From CAYUVA01 sp964448115 [NCBI: uncultured bacterium] (lineage in GTDB: Bacteria; CAYUVA01): a stretch of DNA of 64,000 nucleotides. A program made the translations under genes and the position numbers. The notes beneath the pieces are model-generated. The model did no database searches. It was given only the letters and a program-made list of their open reading frames with translations, and had not been told where the DNA came from. This document shows positions 46,242 through 54,614 of this stretch, in pieces. The stretch is from NCBI GenBank assembly GCA_964448115.1, contig CAYUVA010000010.1:1-64000 (forward strand). The letters run 5' to 3'. The first letter of the stretch is position 1, and the number at the start of each line of letters is the position of its first letter.

Positions 46242-48973
46242 ACACCTTCGATAAAAGGAACTCTGTATCTTAAAGTCTCATAGTCGAGATGATGGTTGAC
46301 TAGCTCGATGGATAGACGATGCACCCCAGGAGCGATCTCAGCTTTAACATGATAAGGTTGCATCTTATCTGACTGGATCTGTATTTCACCTACCTTCATT
46401 CCATCGATCAAGAGGTTCAGCCGAGGATACTCGCCGTGAACCTCTATTCCACCGGCATCTATGGTGAACCTGACCGGCCATCCCCTATTCTCAATAAGCG
46501 CCGAGACCTCTGAATTGGCGAATATGTAGATGAAATCCCGCACTGCGAAGGAAAACTCCCCCTTGAGCTTACTTGCCGGGATATGATCGCTAAAGACAGG
46601 TACATTCTTAGCACGGCTTGCTTGAATATTCCCTGGTTTGTGCGATAAAAACTCGATAAAATCCACTACCACTGCTGAAGGTTGGATGAGCGGAATATCG
46701 CAGATCTGTGATACAACTGCAATAGTCAATTCTTTGGACCTGCGCTTGTCCAAGCTACCATGCCCAGGAAGCTCGAAGTAATAGGCATTCCAATCCTCAT
46801 CGACAATGGTAGCCCTTCCAATCTCCACATCATCCAGCTTAACTGAGATTATTGGTTGAGCGAGAGGATCGCCTGTCTTCAAGGCATTGATGGCTAGCCA
46901 CCTTTTGTTAACAGCTATTGAAGCATCGATGGACACGACCTCCCCATCAGTGATCTCCCATCCACAAGGGGGAAGCGGCTCCATGAAGGAGGCATACAAC
47001 TGTCCCTGCCGGGGAGCTATAAAATTTACCAACTCGGAAGGAGAAAGCCTGGGATATTTTCTGGCAACATAGTTGAATGCACGGGCTATGACCTGGTTGT
47101 CCGGCTCCCTGCGCAGCCGCATAGCAAGGCTTGGTGGATACAACCTCCCCGCTGATTTGCCTGGGGCGAGTCGATGTTCAAGTTCGATATACGATGAAGG
47201 GAACGCCTTGCCATATAGGGATAATCCACATACGGACACGATGAGCAGTGATATTGCCAGCGGAGGGATAAGATACCAGGGAAAAATTCTTCCAGAGCGC
47301 CTGGAAAATAATATGAGCACGATGATCAGTACGAGAAACCCGATGAATACAGCGCTTGAAATACATTCTCCTGGCTTAGGATTGCATAGCGATACGAAAA
47401 AGCGCGCCAGATCGAAGCCTAGATGTTCAGACAAAAGCTCCAGAAATTTAGCTCGCCCATCAGCGACCGGAAATCTTAAGCCTGGAAATAATATGAAGAA
47501 AAAGGTGATGACACAGGTTAAAATGCATCCCAATCCCAGTAATAACCGCGATACCAGGTCTTTGCTCGTGGCTATGAAATATCCAAGCGGTAAAGACAGC
47601 AAGGGCAACAGGTGGGCGATGAATCTGCCCGGCGGATTATAGCCTCCATACCATATCCAACCGCGACCCATCAAAACCAGGCATAGCACACCGAAAAATG
47701 TGGCTGCTATGATTGAACCTGCCCGGTGTTTGATTTTTATTAGAAAAAATAAGCCGATGAAGGCAAAAATATATATGGGGGATACTATGAACAGCCCGAA
47801 CTCCTGGTCAACGAAGCTGCCCATCAGCCCGACGATGAAGTTAATATTAGGTAAGAACATCCTGCTCAATGCTGGAGATGACAGGTATTTCCCGACAAAA
47901 AATGCTCCTTTGAAGATGATCATATCGAGCAAAACATAAGCGACTGCAAGGATTATCGCCAATAAAAAGCCCCTCGATGTCGCTCTTTTAGCTCTGCGAT
48001 TGAAAACCAGAAAGATCAAAAGCACAATAAAAGCGGTTATAGCAAAGCGCATGCGAAGCAAAACCAATCCGATGAAGGCAAGCGGCATCCAAAGGTAACT
48101 GAACCTCGCATTGCTCGTGATTAGTAAAAGGGCGATGATGGTGATCAGGGCTGCTGCAACCTCCGGGAATACATGGCTTGAGTATATGGATAAAGGAGCA
48201 AAGCAAAATACTAGTACCACTGCTATCTTGGCTTTGATACCAGCTACTGGAAGGCGTGATAACCAATACAAGGCTATACACCCAGCAAGGGCGGTGATTA
48301 TATTGAGTAGCAACACAACGCCAAACCTGCCCCAGAATAGGTATCCTGGAAGGATTAACAGCGTAAAGCCGAGACGCTTGAAGATGGAGGTTGTAAAAAT
48401 GCCCCCAGATACCTCGTAATTATACAGAAAATCCCTGTAATCACGATTCTCTATATTATTTCTCAGGTCAAGGTCTCCATCGTGAATGAGCGAATGTGCG
48501 TTGATAAGGTAAATCGGCTCATCGCCATCGGTGCTTACAGAGGCTGAGGTATATGCCCCGATGAGCGCATAGTAGGTGAATAGGGTGATGAACAGTAAGA
48601 TAATTTCCTTTCTGCCCGTGGCAGCATCTTGGAAAAATCTACCCAGTCCCTGAGACAAAAAGACCAATATGAAAACCAGAACCCAGAACCTCCATAAGCC
48701 TGGCAGCGAATCGATGAATCTATGGTAACTGCATAAAAAAGCTGGTAGCAAGGGTAGAGCTAAAATGATGCAAGAAGACCTTTTTTCGAATAAAAAAGAC
48801 CATAATATGAAAGATAAAAAACCGATTACAACAGCAAACACCAATACCCATTGATCGAAGTGCTCGCCTTGCGGGATGTAACCGAGGACGAAGATGAGCA
48901 AAAAAAGGACCAGGATGCAACCGGTTGATATCAGGCTTCTCGATTTAATCCACATCCTTAATGATGATATCAT
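46226..48973 (-). CDS. Large GT-C-like membrane protein with soluble C-terminal domains
   Basis: A 915-residue protein with about 14-16 hydrophobic segments in residues 15-600 and a soluble, probably extracytoplasmic C-terminal 300 residues. The loop SVSTDGDEPIYLINAHSLIHDGDLDL near 165-190 has the acidic DGDEP motif expected at the active site of PMT-like GT-C enzymes. The tail shows beta-rich domains (MKVGEIQIQSDKMQPYHVKAEIAPGVHRLSIELVNHH) like carbohydrate-binding or xylan-binding modules. No function is assigned; a role in transferring sugars to surface molecules is likely. It overlaps the FadL-like gene tail-to-tail by 16 bp. Confidence 0.6.
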   Translation of the reverse strand: MISSLRMWIKSRSLISTGCILVLFLLIFVLGYIPQGEHFDQWVLVFAVVIGFLSFILWSFLFEKRSSCIILALPLLPAFLCSYHRFIDSLPGLWRFWVLVFILVFLSQGLGRFFQDAATGRKEIILLFITLFTYYALIGAYTSASVSTDGDEPIYLINAHSLIHDGDLDLRNNIENRDYRDFLYNYEVSGGIFTTSIFKRLGFTLLILPGYLFWGRFGVVLLLNIITALAGCIALYWLSRLPVAGIKAKIAVVLVFCFAPLSIYSSHVFPEVAAALITIIALLLITSNARFSYLWMPLAFIGLVLLRMRFAITAFIVLLIFLVFNRRAKRATSRGFLLAIILAVAYVLLDMIIFKGAFFVGKYLSSPALSRMFLPNINFIVGLMGSFVDQEFGLFIVSPIYIFAFIGLFFLIKIKHRAGSIIAATFFGVLCLVLMGRGWIWYGGYNPPGRFIAHLLPLLSLPLGYFIATSKDLVSRLLLGLGCILTCVITFFFILFPGLRFPVADGRAKFLELLSEHLGFDLARFFVSLCNPKPGECISSAVFIGFLVLIIVLILFSRRSGRIFPWYLIPPLAISLLIVSVCGLSLYGKAFPSSYIELEHRLAPGKSAGRLYPPSLAMRLRREPDNQVIARAFNYVARKYPRLSPSELVNFIAPRQGQLYASFMEPLPPCGWEITDGEVVSIDASIAVNKRWLAINALKTGDPLAQPIISVKLDDVEIGRATIVDEDWNAYYFELPGHGSLDKRRSKELTIAVVSQICDIPLIQPSAVVVDFIEFLSHKPGNIQASRAKNVPVFSDHIPASKLKGEFSFAVRDFIYIFANSEVSALIENRGWPVRFTIDAGGIEVHGEYPRLNLLIDGMKVGEIQIQSDKMQPYHVKAEIAPGVHRLSIELVNHHLDYETLRYRVPFIEGVHLVW

Positions 48974-49015
48974 ATAAGCTCACTTTTGTTGATCATACTA
49001 GCCGTGAGGTTACAA

Positions 49016-49768
49016 ATGGAAGCGCAAGATACACGGGGCTACGCTCGCGCATTCGTATTCGGCGCCACAGGTTACAGCGGACAGGCAGTGGTGGAGCGGC
49101 TATTGGAGCTTGGGGTAGAAACGATTGCTCATGTAAGGCATGACTCGCCGAAGCTGGATGCCTGGAAGGATTATTTCAAAAGCAAAGGCGCTATTGTGGA
49201 TGCCACCCCCTGGCAGATAGAATCCATGAGCGAGACGCTAGGCTCTTTTGCACCAAAGGCTATGTTCTGCCTGATCGGAACCACCAGCGCCAGGCGCAGA
49301 CAATTAAAGAGGTTAGGCAAAGATCCACGGTCTGCATCCTACGAGGCGGTCGATTTCGGTTTGACCGATCTATTAGTGAAGGCGGCAGTTGCCTCCCAAG
49401 TGGAACCAAGATTTGTCTATCTGTCCGCAGTCGGTACCGGACCCAAGGCGCTTACCGCATACATGAAAGCTCGCTATAAGGCTGAGATGGCTATCATCAA
49501 CAGCGGATTACCATATACCATAATCCGTCCTTCATTCATAGCTGGCAAGGATAGAGAGGGTAGGCGCTCGGAATACCTATTTGCACAGGCGGTGGATAAA
49601 ATGCTAATCATCCCAGCCCGGCTCGGAGCATCGAACCTGGTGGCCAAATACGCATCAGTAGATGGTAAGACGCTTGCAAAAGCGCTGGTTAAGGCTGCAT
49701 TTTCTCCTGAATATGTTGATAAAATACTTCAAGGAACCGAACTTAGGAGCTTATATGAGATAGAGTAA
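49016..49768 (+). CDS. NAD(P)-binding atypical SDR-family protein
   Basis: A 250-residue Rossmann-fold protein. The nucleotide-binding loop VFGATGYSGQAVVERLLE (GxxGxxG) is near residues 10-27, and later KARYKAEMAIINSGLPYTIIRPSFIAG matches the NmrA/HTATIP2-like (SDR a5) family, where YxxxK becomes an R/Y-K variant. Such proteins act as redox sensors or reductases, often with unclear substrates. ATG 49016, with GAGG 6 nt upstream, is preferred to an earlier in-frame ATG at 48986. It is divergent from the 915-residue membrane protein and has no co-directional neighbour. Confidence 0.8.
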   Translation: MEAQDTRGYARAFVFGATGYSGQAVVERLLELGVETIAHVRHDSPKLDAWKDYFKSKGAIVDATPWQIESMSETLGSFAPKAMFCLIGTTSARRRQLKRLGKDPRSASYEAVDFGLTDLLVKAAVASQVEPRFVYLSAVGTGPKALTAYMKARYKAEMAIINSGLPYTIIRPSFIAGKDREGRRSEYLFAQAVDKMLIIPARLGASNLVAKYASVDGKTLAKALVKAAFSPEYVDKILQGTELRSLYEIE

Positions 49769-49789
49769 TACTCTCATTTTTATAAAGAA

Positions 49790-51673
49790 TCATAAGTCTT
49801 TTGCAAAAAAATCCTCTGGAATAAGTATCCCCTTGGCGTGAAATTCAGGTAGGAAAGTAGGTATATGCCCCATAGTATGGAACTCGCCGATGACTCGCCC
49901 TCGTTCACCCAAGCCTTCCTGGATGAACTTGAAGATCGGCTTGATCTTGATGCGGTAATGCTCATCCACCTCATCCATGACCTCTACTACCTCGGTAACC
50001 TTTCTTGATCCATCGGGGAAGCGGGCAGTGTGAATGATGATATCTACTGCGCTGATGATCTGTTCACGGATCGCCTTAACAGGTAGATCCATACCCGCCA
50101 TTAGCACCATAGTCTCCAGTCGGCTCAGTGCATCCTGTGAGCTGTTGGAGTGCAGTGTGGTCATGGATCCGTCGTGTCCAGTGTTCATCGCCTGGATCAT
50201 GTCGATCGACTCGCCGCCTCGGCACTCGCCGACTACGATGCGATCCGGTCTCATTCTAAGTGAGTTCCTCACCAGGTCGCGAATGGTGATCTCCCCCTTG
50301 CCTTCTATGTTTGGCGGTCTAGCTTCCAATGATATCCAGTGCTCCTGGTGCAACTGTAATTCGGTTACGATCTCGATGGTAACAATGCGCTCCGAGTTGG
50401 GTATGAAACCTGAGCAGACATTGAGCAGGGTTGTCTTTCCCGATCCAGTACCGCCTGAGATAACCAGGTTTTTTCGTCCCAACACGCAAGCCTTGATAAA
50501 GGCAGCTATCTTGGGGGTGAGGGTTTGGAAAGCAATCAAGTCATGCACTGTGTAGGGATTCTTGGCGAAACGGCGGATGGTTATGCAGGGTCCCTTGACC
50601 GCAATGGGCGGGATGATGGCGTTGACTCGCGAGCCGTCCTTGAGCCTTGCATCGACCATCGGTGAGCTTTCATCTATTCTCCTGCCAATGGGACCCAGGA
50701 TGCGTTCAATGGTTGACATAACCGCATCGTTGGTCGAGAACTTCGATTCTGTAAGGGTGATCTTGCCGTATTTCTCGATATAGATCTGGTCTTTATTGTT
50801 GACCATGACCTCGGTGATCATCTCGTCAGCCAAGTAGTCCTCCAGGGGACCTAGTCCAAGCGCCTCGTCGAAGACCTGCTTTGCCAGGTCGCGCTTGGAG
50901 ACCCAGCGAGGAATCTCGCCAGCCATCTCGGTAATGATGTCGCGGATGAGCTTCTTGGTCTTCTCGCGCAGCTCTTTTTCCTTGGTCTTGTTGAAGTCCA
51001 TCTTGCGCAGATCCATGTACTCCAACAATCGACGATGGATCTCTTTTTTAAGCTCAAGCAGAATCTCGTTTTTCTTGATCTCTTCATCGGAGAGAACCCT
51101 CTTGACTATCTTTTGTGCTAGATCCATCTGGAAGTTTTCATCATAGAAGTCATCCTGGAAGTCGTATTCCTTTTCAGCCCTTTTTAGCTCATAAGCCCCC
51201 AACTGTTTTGCCTTATCCTTTAGAGTACTGCTTTTATCAGTCTTTTTTACAGCAAATGGATCCTCGCGATCGTCAATGGAGAAGTCTTCATCAAGCGAAT
51301 CCTCGATTTGTTCCCTTACCGTATCGAGGTCATAGATTTGGGTCGAGATGCTCTCTTCTGGAGGCTGGTTTTCATCAATTTGGGTTAAGATTATAAGAAA
51401 GTCTCCGATTCGGATCTCGTCGTTCACCTTTATTGCTTGATCGCGTTTATTGGGTATTCGTACATTATTCACCAGGGTGCCGTTTGCGCTGCCAAGGTCT
51501 TGGATATAGAAATTACCGTTTTTTTGCTTGAGCACCGCGTGGTTCCTGGACACGTTGGACTGGAGCAGGGAGATATCGTTGTTCCTCAGGCGCCCAATGG
51601 TAAGTACATCTTTATTAATCTCCTTCTCATGGATGATATTATCAAAGCGGTCTTTTACTATAAGTTTATGCAT
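49790..51673 (-). CDS. FHA domain fused to CpaF/TadA-type secretion ATPase
   Basis: A 627-residue protein. Residues about 20-95 are an FHA phosphothreonine-binding domain: LTIGRLRNNDISLLQ, SNVSRNHAVL, IQDLGSANGTLVNNVRI. A charged linker with KTRE-rich stretches (about 100-200) leads to a CpaF-type ATPase: EVMVNNKDQIYIEKYGKI, Walker A SGGTGSGKTTLLN near 400, then RMRPDRIVVGECRGGESIDMIQAMNTGHDGSMTTLHSNS (Walker B and His box). CpaF powers Tad/Flp pili or related secretion. None of the other tad genes (tadB, tadC, rcpA) lie next to it in the window. The FHA head suggests control by Ser/Thr kinases such as the two encoded at 21289 and 26966, which is inference. Confidence 0.92.
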   Translation of the reverse strand: MHKLIVKDRFDNIIHEKEINKDVLTIGRLRNNDISLLQSNVSRNHAVLKQKNGNFYIQDLGSANGTLVNNVRIPNKRDQAIKVNDEIRIGDFLIILTQIDENQPPEESISTQIYDLDTVREQIEDSLDEDFSIDDREDPFAVKKTDKSSTLKDKAKQLGAYELKRAEKEYDFQDDFYDENFQMDLAQKIVKRVLSDEEIKKNEILLELKKEIHRRLLEYMDLRKMDFNKTKEKELREKTKKLIRDIITEMAGEIPRWVSKRDLAKQVFDEALGLGPLEDYLADEMITEVMVNNKDQIYIEKYGKITLTESKFSTNDAVMSTIERILGPIGRRIDESSPMVDARLKDGSRVNAIIPPIAVKGPCITIRRFAKNPYTVHDLIAFQTLTPKIAAFIKACVLGRKNLVISGGTGSGKTTLLNVCSGFIPNSERIVTIEIVTELQLHQEHWISLEARPPNIEGKGEITIRDLVRNSLRMRPDRIVVGECRGGESIDMIQAMNTGHDGSMTTLHSNSSQDALSRLETMVLMAGMDLPVKAIREQIISAVDIIIHTARFPDGSRKVTEVVEVMDEVDEHYRIKIKPIFKFIQEGLGERGRVIGEFHTMGHIPTFLPEFHAKGILIPEDFFAKDL

Positions 51674-51938
51674 TTTCGTTTACACCTAATCGGTTTTTTT
51701 GACTTTGCTACACACAGATATTATAGCTCAATTACAGACCTTTTCAATATAGCCGAGTATCCCAAATTTTCGACTTGGATTTTCAACAAGATAATTGCAT
51801 TTTAGCAGTCTATCTTTTATGTGGCGATATTTGCAATAGATCATGTGGCTTCCATAAATCAAAATCCGACTACCATAAAGTCCTAAGCCCCGACCTTATC
51901 CGCAGAGACTGAAGGCACCTAGATACCACTTTATATCC

Positions 51939-51978
51939 TATCCCGATGAAATCGTGATATCCGGAGAACCACGGTATC
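51939..51978. repeat. REP-like double hairpin
   Basis: TATCCCGAT (51939-51947) pairs with ATCGTGATA (51951-51959) around GAA with one mismatch, and a second short hairpin ATCCG...CGGTAT follows directly. The arrangement is like REP or RAYT-associated palindromes, but only one copy is seen in this window. Confidence 0.35.
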
Positions 51979-51982
51979 CCAT

Positions 51983-52020
51983 CCCCTTTGTGCCCTCGTG
52001 CCTTTGTGCTTATAAAACCT
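51983..52020. repeat. Interspersed TTTGTGCC-type repeat
   Basis: Units CTTTGTGCC, CTCGTGCC and TTTGTGCTT in a row, a fourth member of the degenerate family also seen at 8208, 33224 and 44832. Confidence 0.55.
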
Positions 52021-52061
52021 CAGCCATTCATCCCGTTTTAATTGGTTGCGGCTACGCTGCC

Positions 52062-53024
52062 TTAGTCGCTTTGTTGTTTGATTATCTCGATAAAGGATTC
52101 CTCCAAGGTTTCGCCAAGCGGGGTCAATGACTCGATAGTCCCCTTGGCTGCCCTGACCAGATCGATCGCCTCGCCAGCTTTCTCTCTAGTGTGGATCTGG
52201 ATGGAATACCTCCCCTGCGACAGCATCTTCAGATTATCGCCGAGATGTTTGAGAGCCTCGATCGTGGTTTCATCTACATTGGAGAAGGTGAGTATGTAGA
52301 TATCGGTCATGCGTCTTATGTTTTCAACCGTATCTGTTCTGATCAATCTTGCCTGTGATATGATGGCTACTCGGTCAGCGATCAGCTCGATCTCTGATAA
52401 CTGGTGCGAGCTGATCACGATAGTTCGTCCTAACTCTTTTTCCTTTTTCAGAAGCTCGCGCATCTTGACCTTTGCCATAGGGTCTAATCCGGAGGTCGGT
52501 TCATCGAGCATGAGAAGCTCCGGCTGCCCGATCAGCGCCTGTGCCAGGCAGATCCTCTGCAACATCCCTTTGCTATATCCTTTAAGCCTTTTGTTTTCAT
52601 GCTTTTTAAGATCCAATGATTGAAGCAATTCCTCTATACGATGTTGCCTTTTTTGAGGGGGTACTCTGTCCATTGCGCCGAATAGATGCAACATTGACCT
52701 GCCAGTCAGATGGTTATAAAAGGAGAACTCCTCTGGCATGAATCCGATCCGAGCCAGCCGGTGAACATCTATGCCGTACTCTCCGAAGATCCTGAATTTG
52801 CCACTACTTTGATGGATAAATCCGAGTAGAATGTAAAAAAAAGTTGTCTTTCCTGAACCGTTGGGACCGATGATTCCGAATATCTCACCCCGACGAACCT
52901 CCAGACTCACATCAACTAAAGCAGTTGATTCTGCTCCAAACGCCTGTCGGTAGGTCTTGCAAAGGTTATGAGTAGTTATTATATATTCAATCCCTTTATC
53001 TTCCATTGCGGCTCTGTGCTCCAT
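52062..53024 (-). CDS. ABC transporter ATP-binding protein
   Basis: A 320-residue ATPase of the DrrA/CcmA/NatA-like group (N-terminal ABC domain plus a 90-residue C-terminal extension). Motifs: Walker A IGPNGSGKTTFF near 50-61, Q-loop GFMPEEFSFYNHL, signature GYSKGMLQRICLAQAL, Walker B LLMLDEPTSGLDP, H-loop ISSHQLSE. The ATPase should be active. These proteins normally pair with a separate ABC-2 permease, but no permease gene is adjacent on either side, which is unusual. It may be used with a permease elsewhere. Confidence 0.93.
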   Translation of the reverse strand: MEHRAAMEDKGIEYIITTHNLCKTYRQAFGAESTALVDVSLEVRRGEIFGIIGPNGSGKTTFFYILLGFIHQSSGKFRIFGEYGIDVHRLARIGFMPEEFSFYNHLTGRSMLHLFGAMDRVPPQKRQHRIEELLQSLDLKKHENKRLKGYSKGMLQRICLAQALIGQPELLMLDEPTSGLDPMAKVKMRELLKKEKELGRTIVISSHQLSEIELIADRVAIISQARLIRTDTVENIRRMTDIYILTFSNVDETTIEALKHLGDNLKMLSQGRYSIQIHTREKAGEAIDLVRAAKGTIESLTPLGETLEESFIEIIKQQSD

Positions 53025-53068
53025 TTATAAGCCATCCTATGGCTCTTTTGAACATATTGCAAGATATT

Positions 53069-53170
53069 TAGTTTGTTAGTTTCTAGTTACTTGTTTCTGG
53101 TTTCTTGTTTCTAGTTAGTTAGCTGGCTCGATTTTTTGGTTAACTAGTTTATTGATTTGCTGGTTTCTGG
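53069..53170. repeat. Degenerate TTTCTAGTT/TTTCTGG tandem tract
   Basis: About 100 bp between the ABC ATPase and tatD made of variants such as GTTTCTAGTTACTTGTTTCT and GGTTTCTTGTTTCTAGTTAG, with further TTTATTGATTTGCTGGTTTC at the end. Low-complexity, no coding potential, unlike the TTTGCGTC family. Confidence 0.5.
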
Positions 53171-53202
53171 CGTAGATTTTTATGATCGCTACTTGGGCGG
53201 CG

Positions 53203-54015
53203 CTAGGATATAGAAGATTTGAAAAAAAGCCTGCCTGCGTTATTCGATGTTATCCTGGCAACTTGTTCTAGGGACAACTTCCAGAGTTTAGATAATAACT
53301 CGGCCACCTCGATGACATAAGCAGGCTCGTTCCGCTTGCCCCTTCTCGATTGAGGAGCAAGAAATGGCGCATCGGTCTCGATCATAACCCTGTCTCTGGG
53401 GAGCCTCTCTGCAATGTCTCTAATCTCGCCCGACTTTGGATAGGTGATCGAGCCGGTAAAGGAGATGTAAAAGCCGATGTGGATCAACTTTTCTGACATC
53501 TCCTTATTGCCACTGAAACAATGAACCACTCCACGAAGTCCTTTTGCCGCATATCTGCTGAGTATCTCCACCGTCTCTTCTTCGGCTTTCCTTGAGTGTA
53601 TGACCACTGGAAGATCATGCTCGAGCGCAATCTCCAACTGCCGCCTGAATACGGTTACTTGCACCTTGGGCGGGGAGTACTTATAGTGGTAATCAAGTCC
53701 TGTCTCACCTAGGGCAACCACCTTGTCTGGGCCTAGGGCTTCGATGAGCGCTTGTTCCACCTTTTCATCATAGCTGGAGGCATCATGTGGGTGAACTCCA
53801 ACAATGGCGAACACAGGCTCGTATAGAGCAGCCAGCTCAACCGGTGCGGTAAGCTTGGACACCTCGCTGGATACTGAAAATAGGTACTTCACCGTATAAT
53901 CCCCTGCTCGTTCGATGACCCGCTGGCGGTCATGGTCGAAGGCAGGCATGTCAAGGTGACAGTGAGTATCTACGAAGAAGTGTTCTTTATGTTTGTCTCT
54001 ACCTGGTTTAATAAT
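53203..54015 (-). CDS. tatD: TatD-family metal-dependent hydrolase, non-canonical start
   Basis: TIM-barrel DNase of the TatD/YcfH family. Metal ligands: VDTHCHLD (HxH), ALGETGLDYH (Glu), VIHSRKAEEE (His), VHCFSG (His) and IETDAPFL (Asp). The first canonical ATG (53949) lies after the HxH motif and would delete it. The frame stays open upstream to a TAA at 54019-54021, and no ATG, GTG or TTG occurs there; two ATT codons at 54013-54015 and 54010-54012 are the only near-start codons. I give the ATT start (270 residues), which restores a normal-length protein. A rare AUU start or a sequence error near the 5' end are the alternatives. It follows the superoxide reductase gene by about 30 nt. Confidence 0.8.
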   Translation of the reverse strand: MIKPGRDKHKEHFFVDTHCHLDMPAFDHDRQRVIERAGDYTVKYLFSVSSEVSKLTAPVELAALYEPVFAIVGVHPHDASSYDEKVEQALIEALGPDKVVALGETGLDYHYKYSPPKVQVTVFRRQLEIALEHDLPVVIHSRKAEEETVEILSRYAAKGLRGVVHCFSGNKEMSEKLIHIGFYISFTGSITYPKSGEIRDIAERLPRDRVMIETDAPFLAPQSRRGKRNEPAYVIEVAELLSKLWKLSLEQVARITSNNAGRLFFKSSIS

Positions 54016-54044
54016 CGTTTATTGGTTATATGCAGAACTGTCTA

Positions 54045-54446
54045 TCAGCTTATCTCGATCTCTTTGGAGCTTTCCCAAAGCCCATGTATGTTGCAATAGG
54101 CGAGCGCATGAAGTGTTCCAGGCTGGGAGATCTTCATAAATGCAACCGCTGAGTGGCTGGCATATACTGGTCCTTGATTAGCACCCTGGCTCGATTCTCC
54201 GTGGGCGTTGAATTCCACTTTGGCAACATCGTAAGTGAATTTTGCCTCCTTGGGATGAAAGAAAAGGTGTATGTACCGAATGTGGTGCTCGGTTGTGTTT
54301 GGATGGGCGATCTCCTTGCCGAGGCTGATCTTTACCTCGAAGGTTTCGCCTGCCTTGACCTTATCTGGACATTCGATGACTGGCACATGCTTTTCAGCCT
54401 TCCAGTCTCCATGTTGAATACGATCCTTAAAGTCGGTCATTTCCAT
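54045..54446 (-). CDS. Class II superoxide reductase (neelaredoxin-like)
   Basis: A 133-residue cytosolic iron protein that reduces superoxide to peroxide without making oxygen, a defence of anaerobes. The Fe(His)4Cys site is recognisable: EKHVPVIECP (HVP, first His with catalytic Lys before it), HPNTTEHHIRYIHLFF (two further His), and YCNIHGLWES (Cys and last His). There is no N-terminal desulforedoxin CxxC domain, so it is class II. A GGAGG-type site precedes the ATG. Oriented divergently from selD. Confidence 0.92.
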   Translation of the reverse strand: MEMTDFKDRIQHGDWKAEKHVPVIECPDKVKAGETFEVKISLGKEIAHPNTTEHHIRYIHLFFHPKEAKFTYDVAKVEFNAHGESSQGANQGPVYASHSAVAFMKISQPGTLHALAYCNIHGLWESSKEIEIS

Positions 54447-54614
54447 TATTCCTCCTTGCTCAATATTTTGTAGCGTTGACCATTGGTTTCTTTAATCCAT
54501 TTTTTTCACAACCCCTATGAATTGAGTTTTATTCCTTTTATCATATTCTTGTCTAAATCTACTCTATGTTTTAAATTCAGTTCAACTTATTTAATACAGG
54601 AAAAAGAAAGAAGC

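Larger units (their letters stand above)
51674..52061. other. Intergenic region with repeats
   Basis: A 388 bp gap between two minus-strand genes without a credible reading frame. It holds a hairpin pair at 51939-51978 and a TTTGTGCC-type repeat tract at 51983-52020. The promoter of the FHA-CpaF gene must lie on the other side of this region's end near 51674-51760, but I cannot pick a convincing one. Confidence 0.5.
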
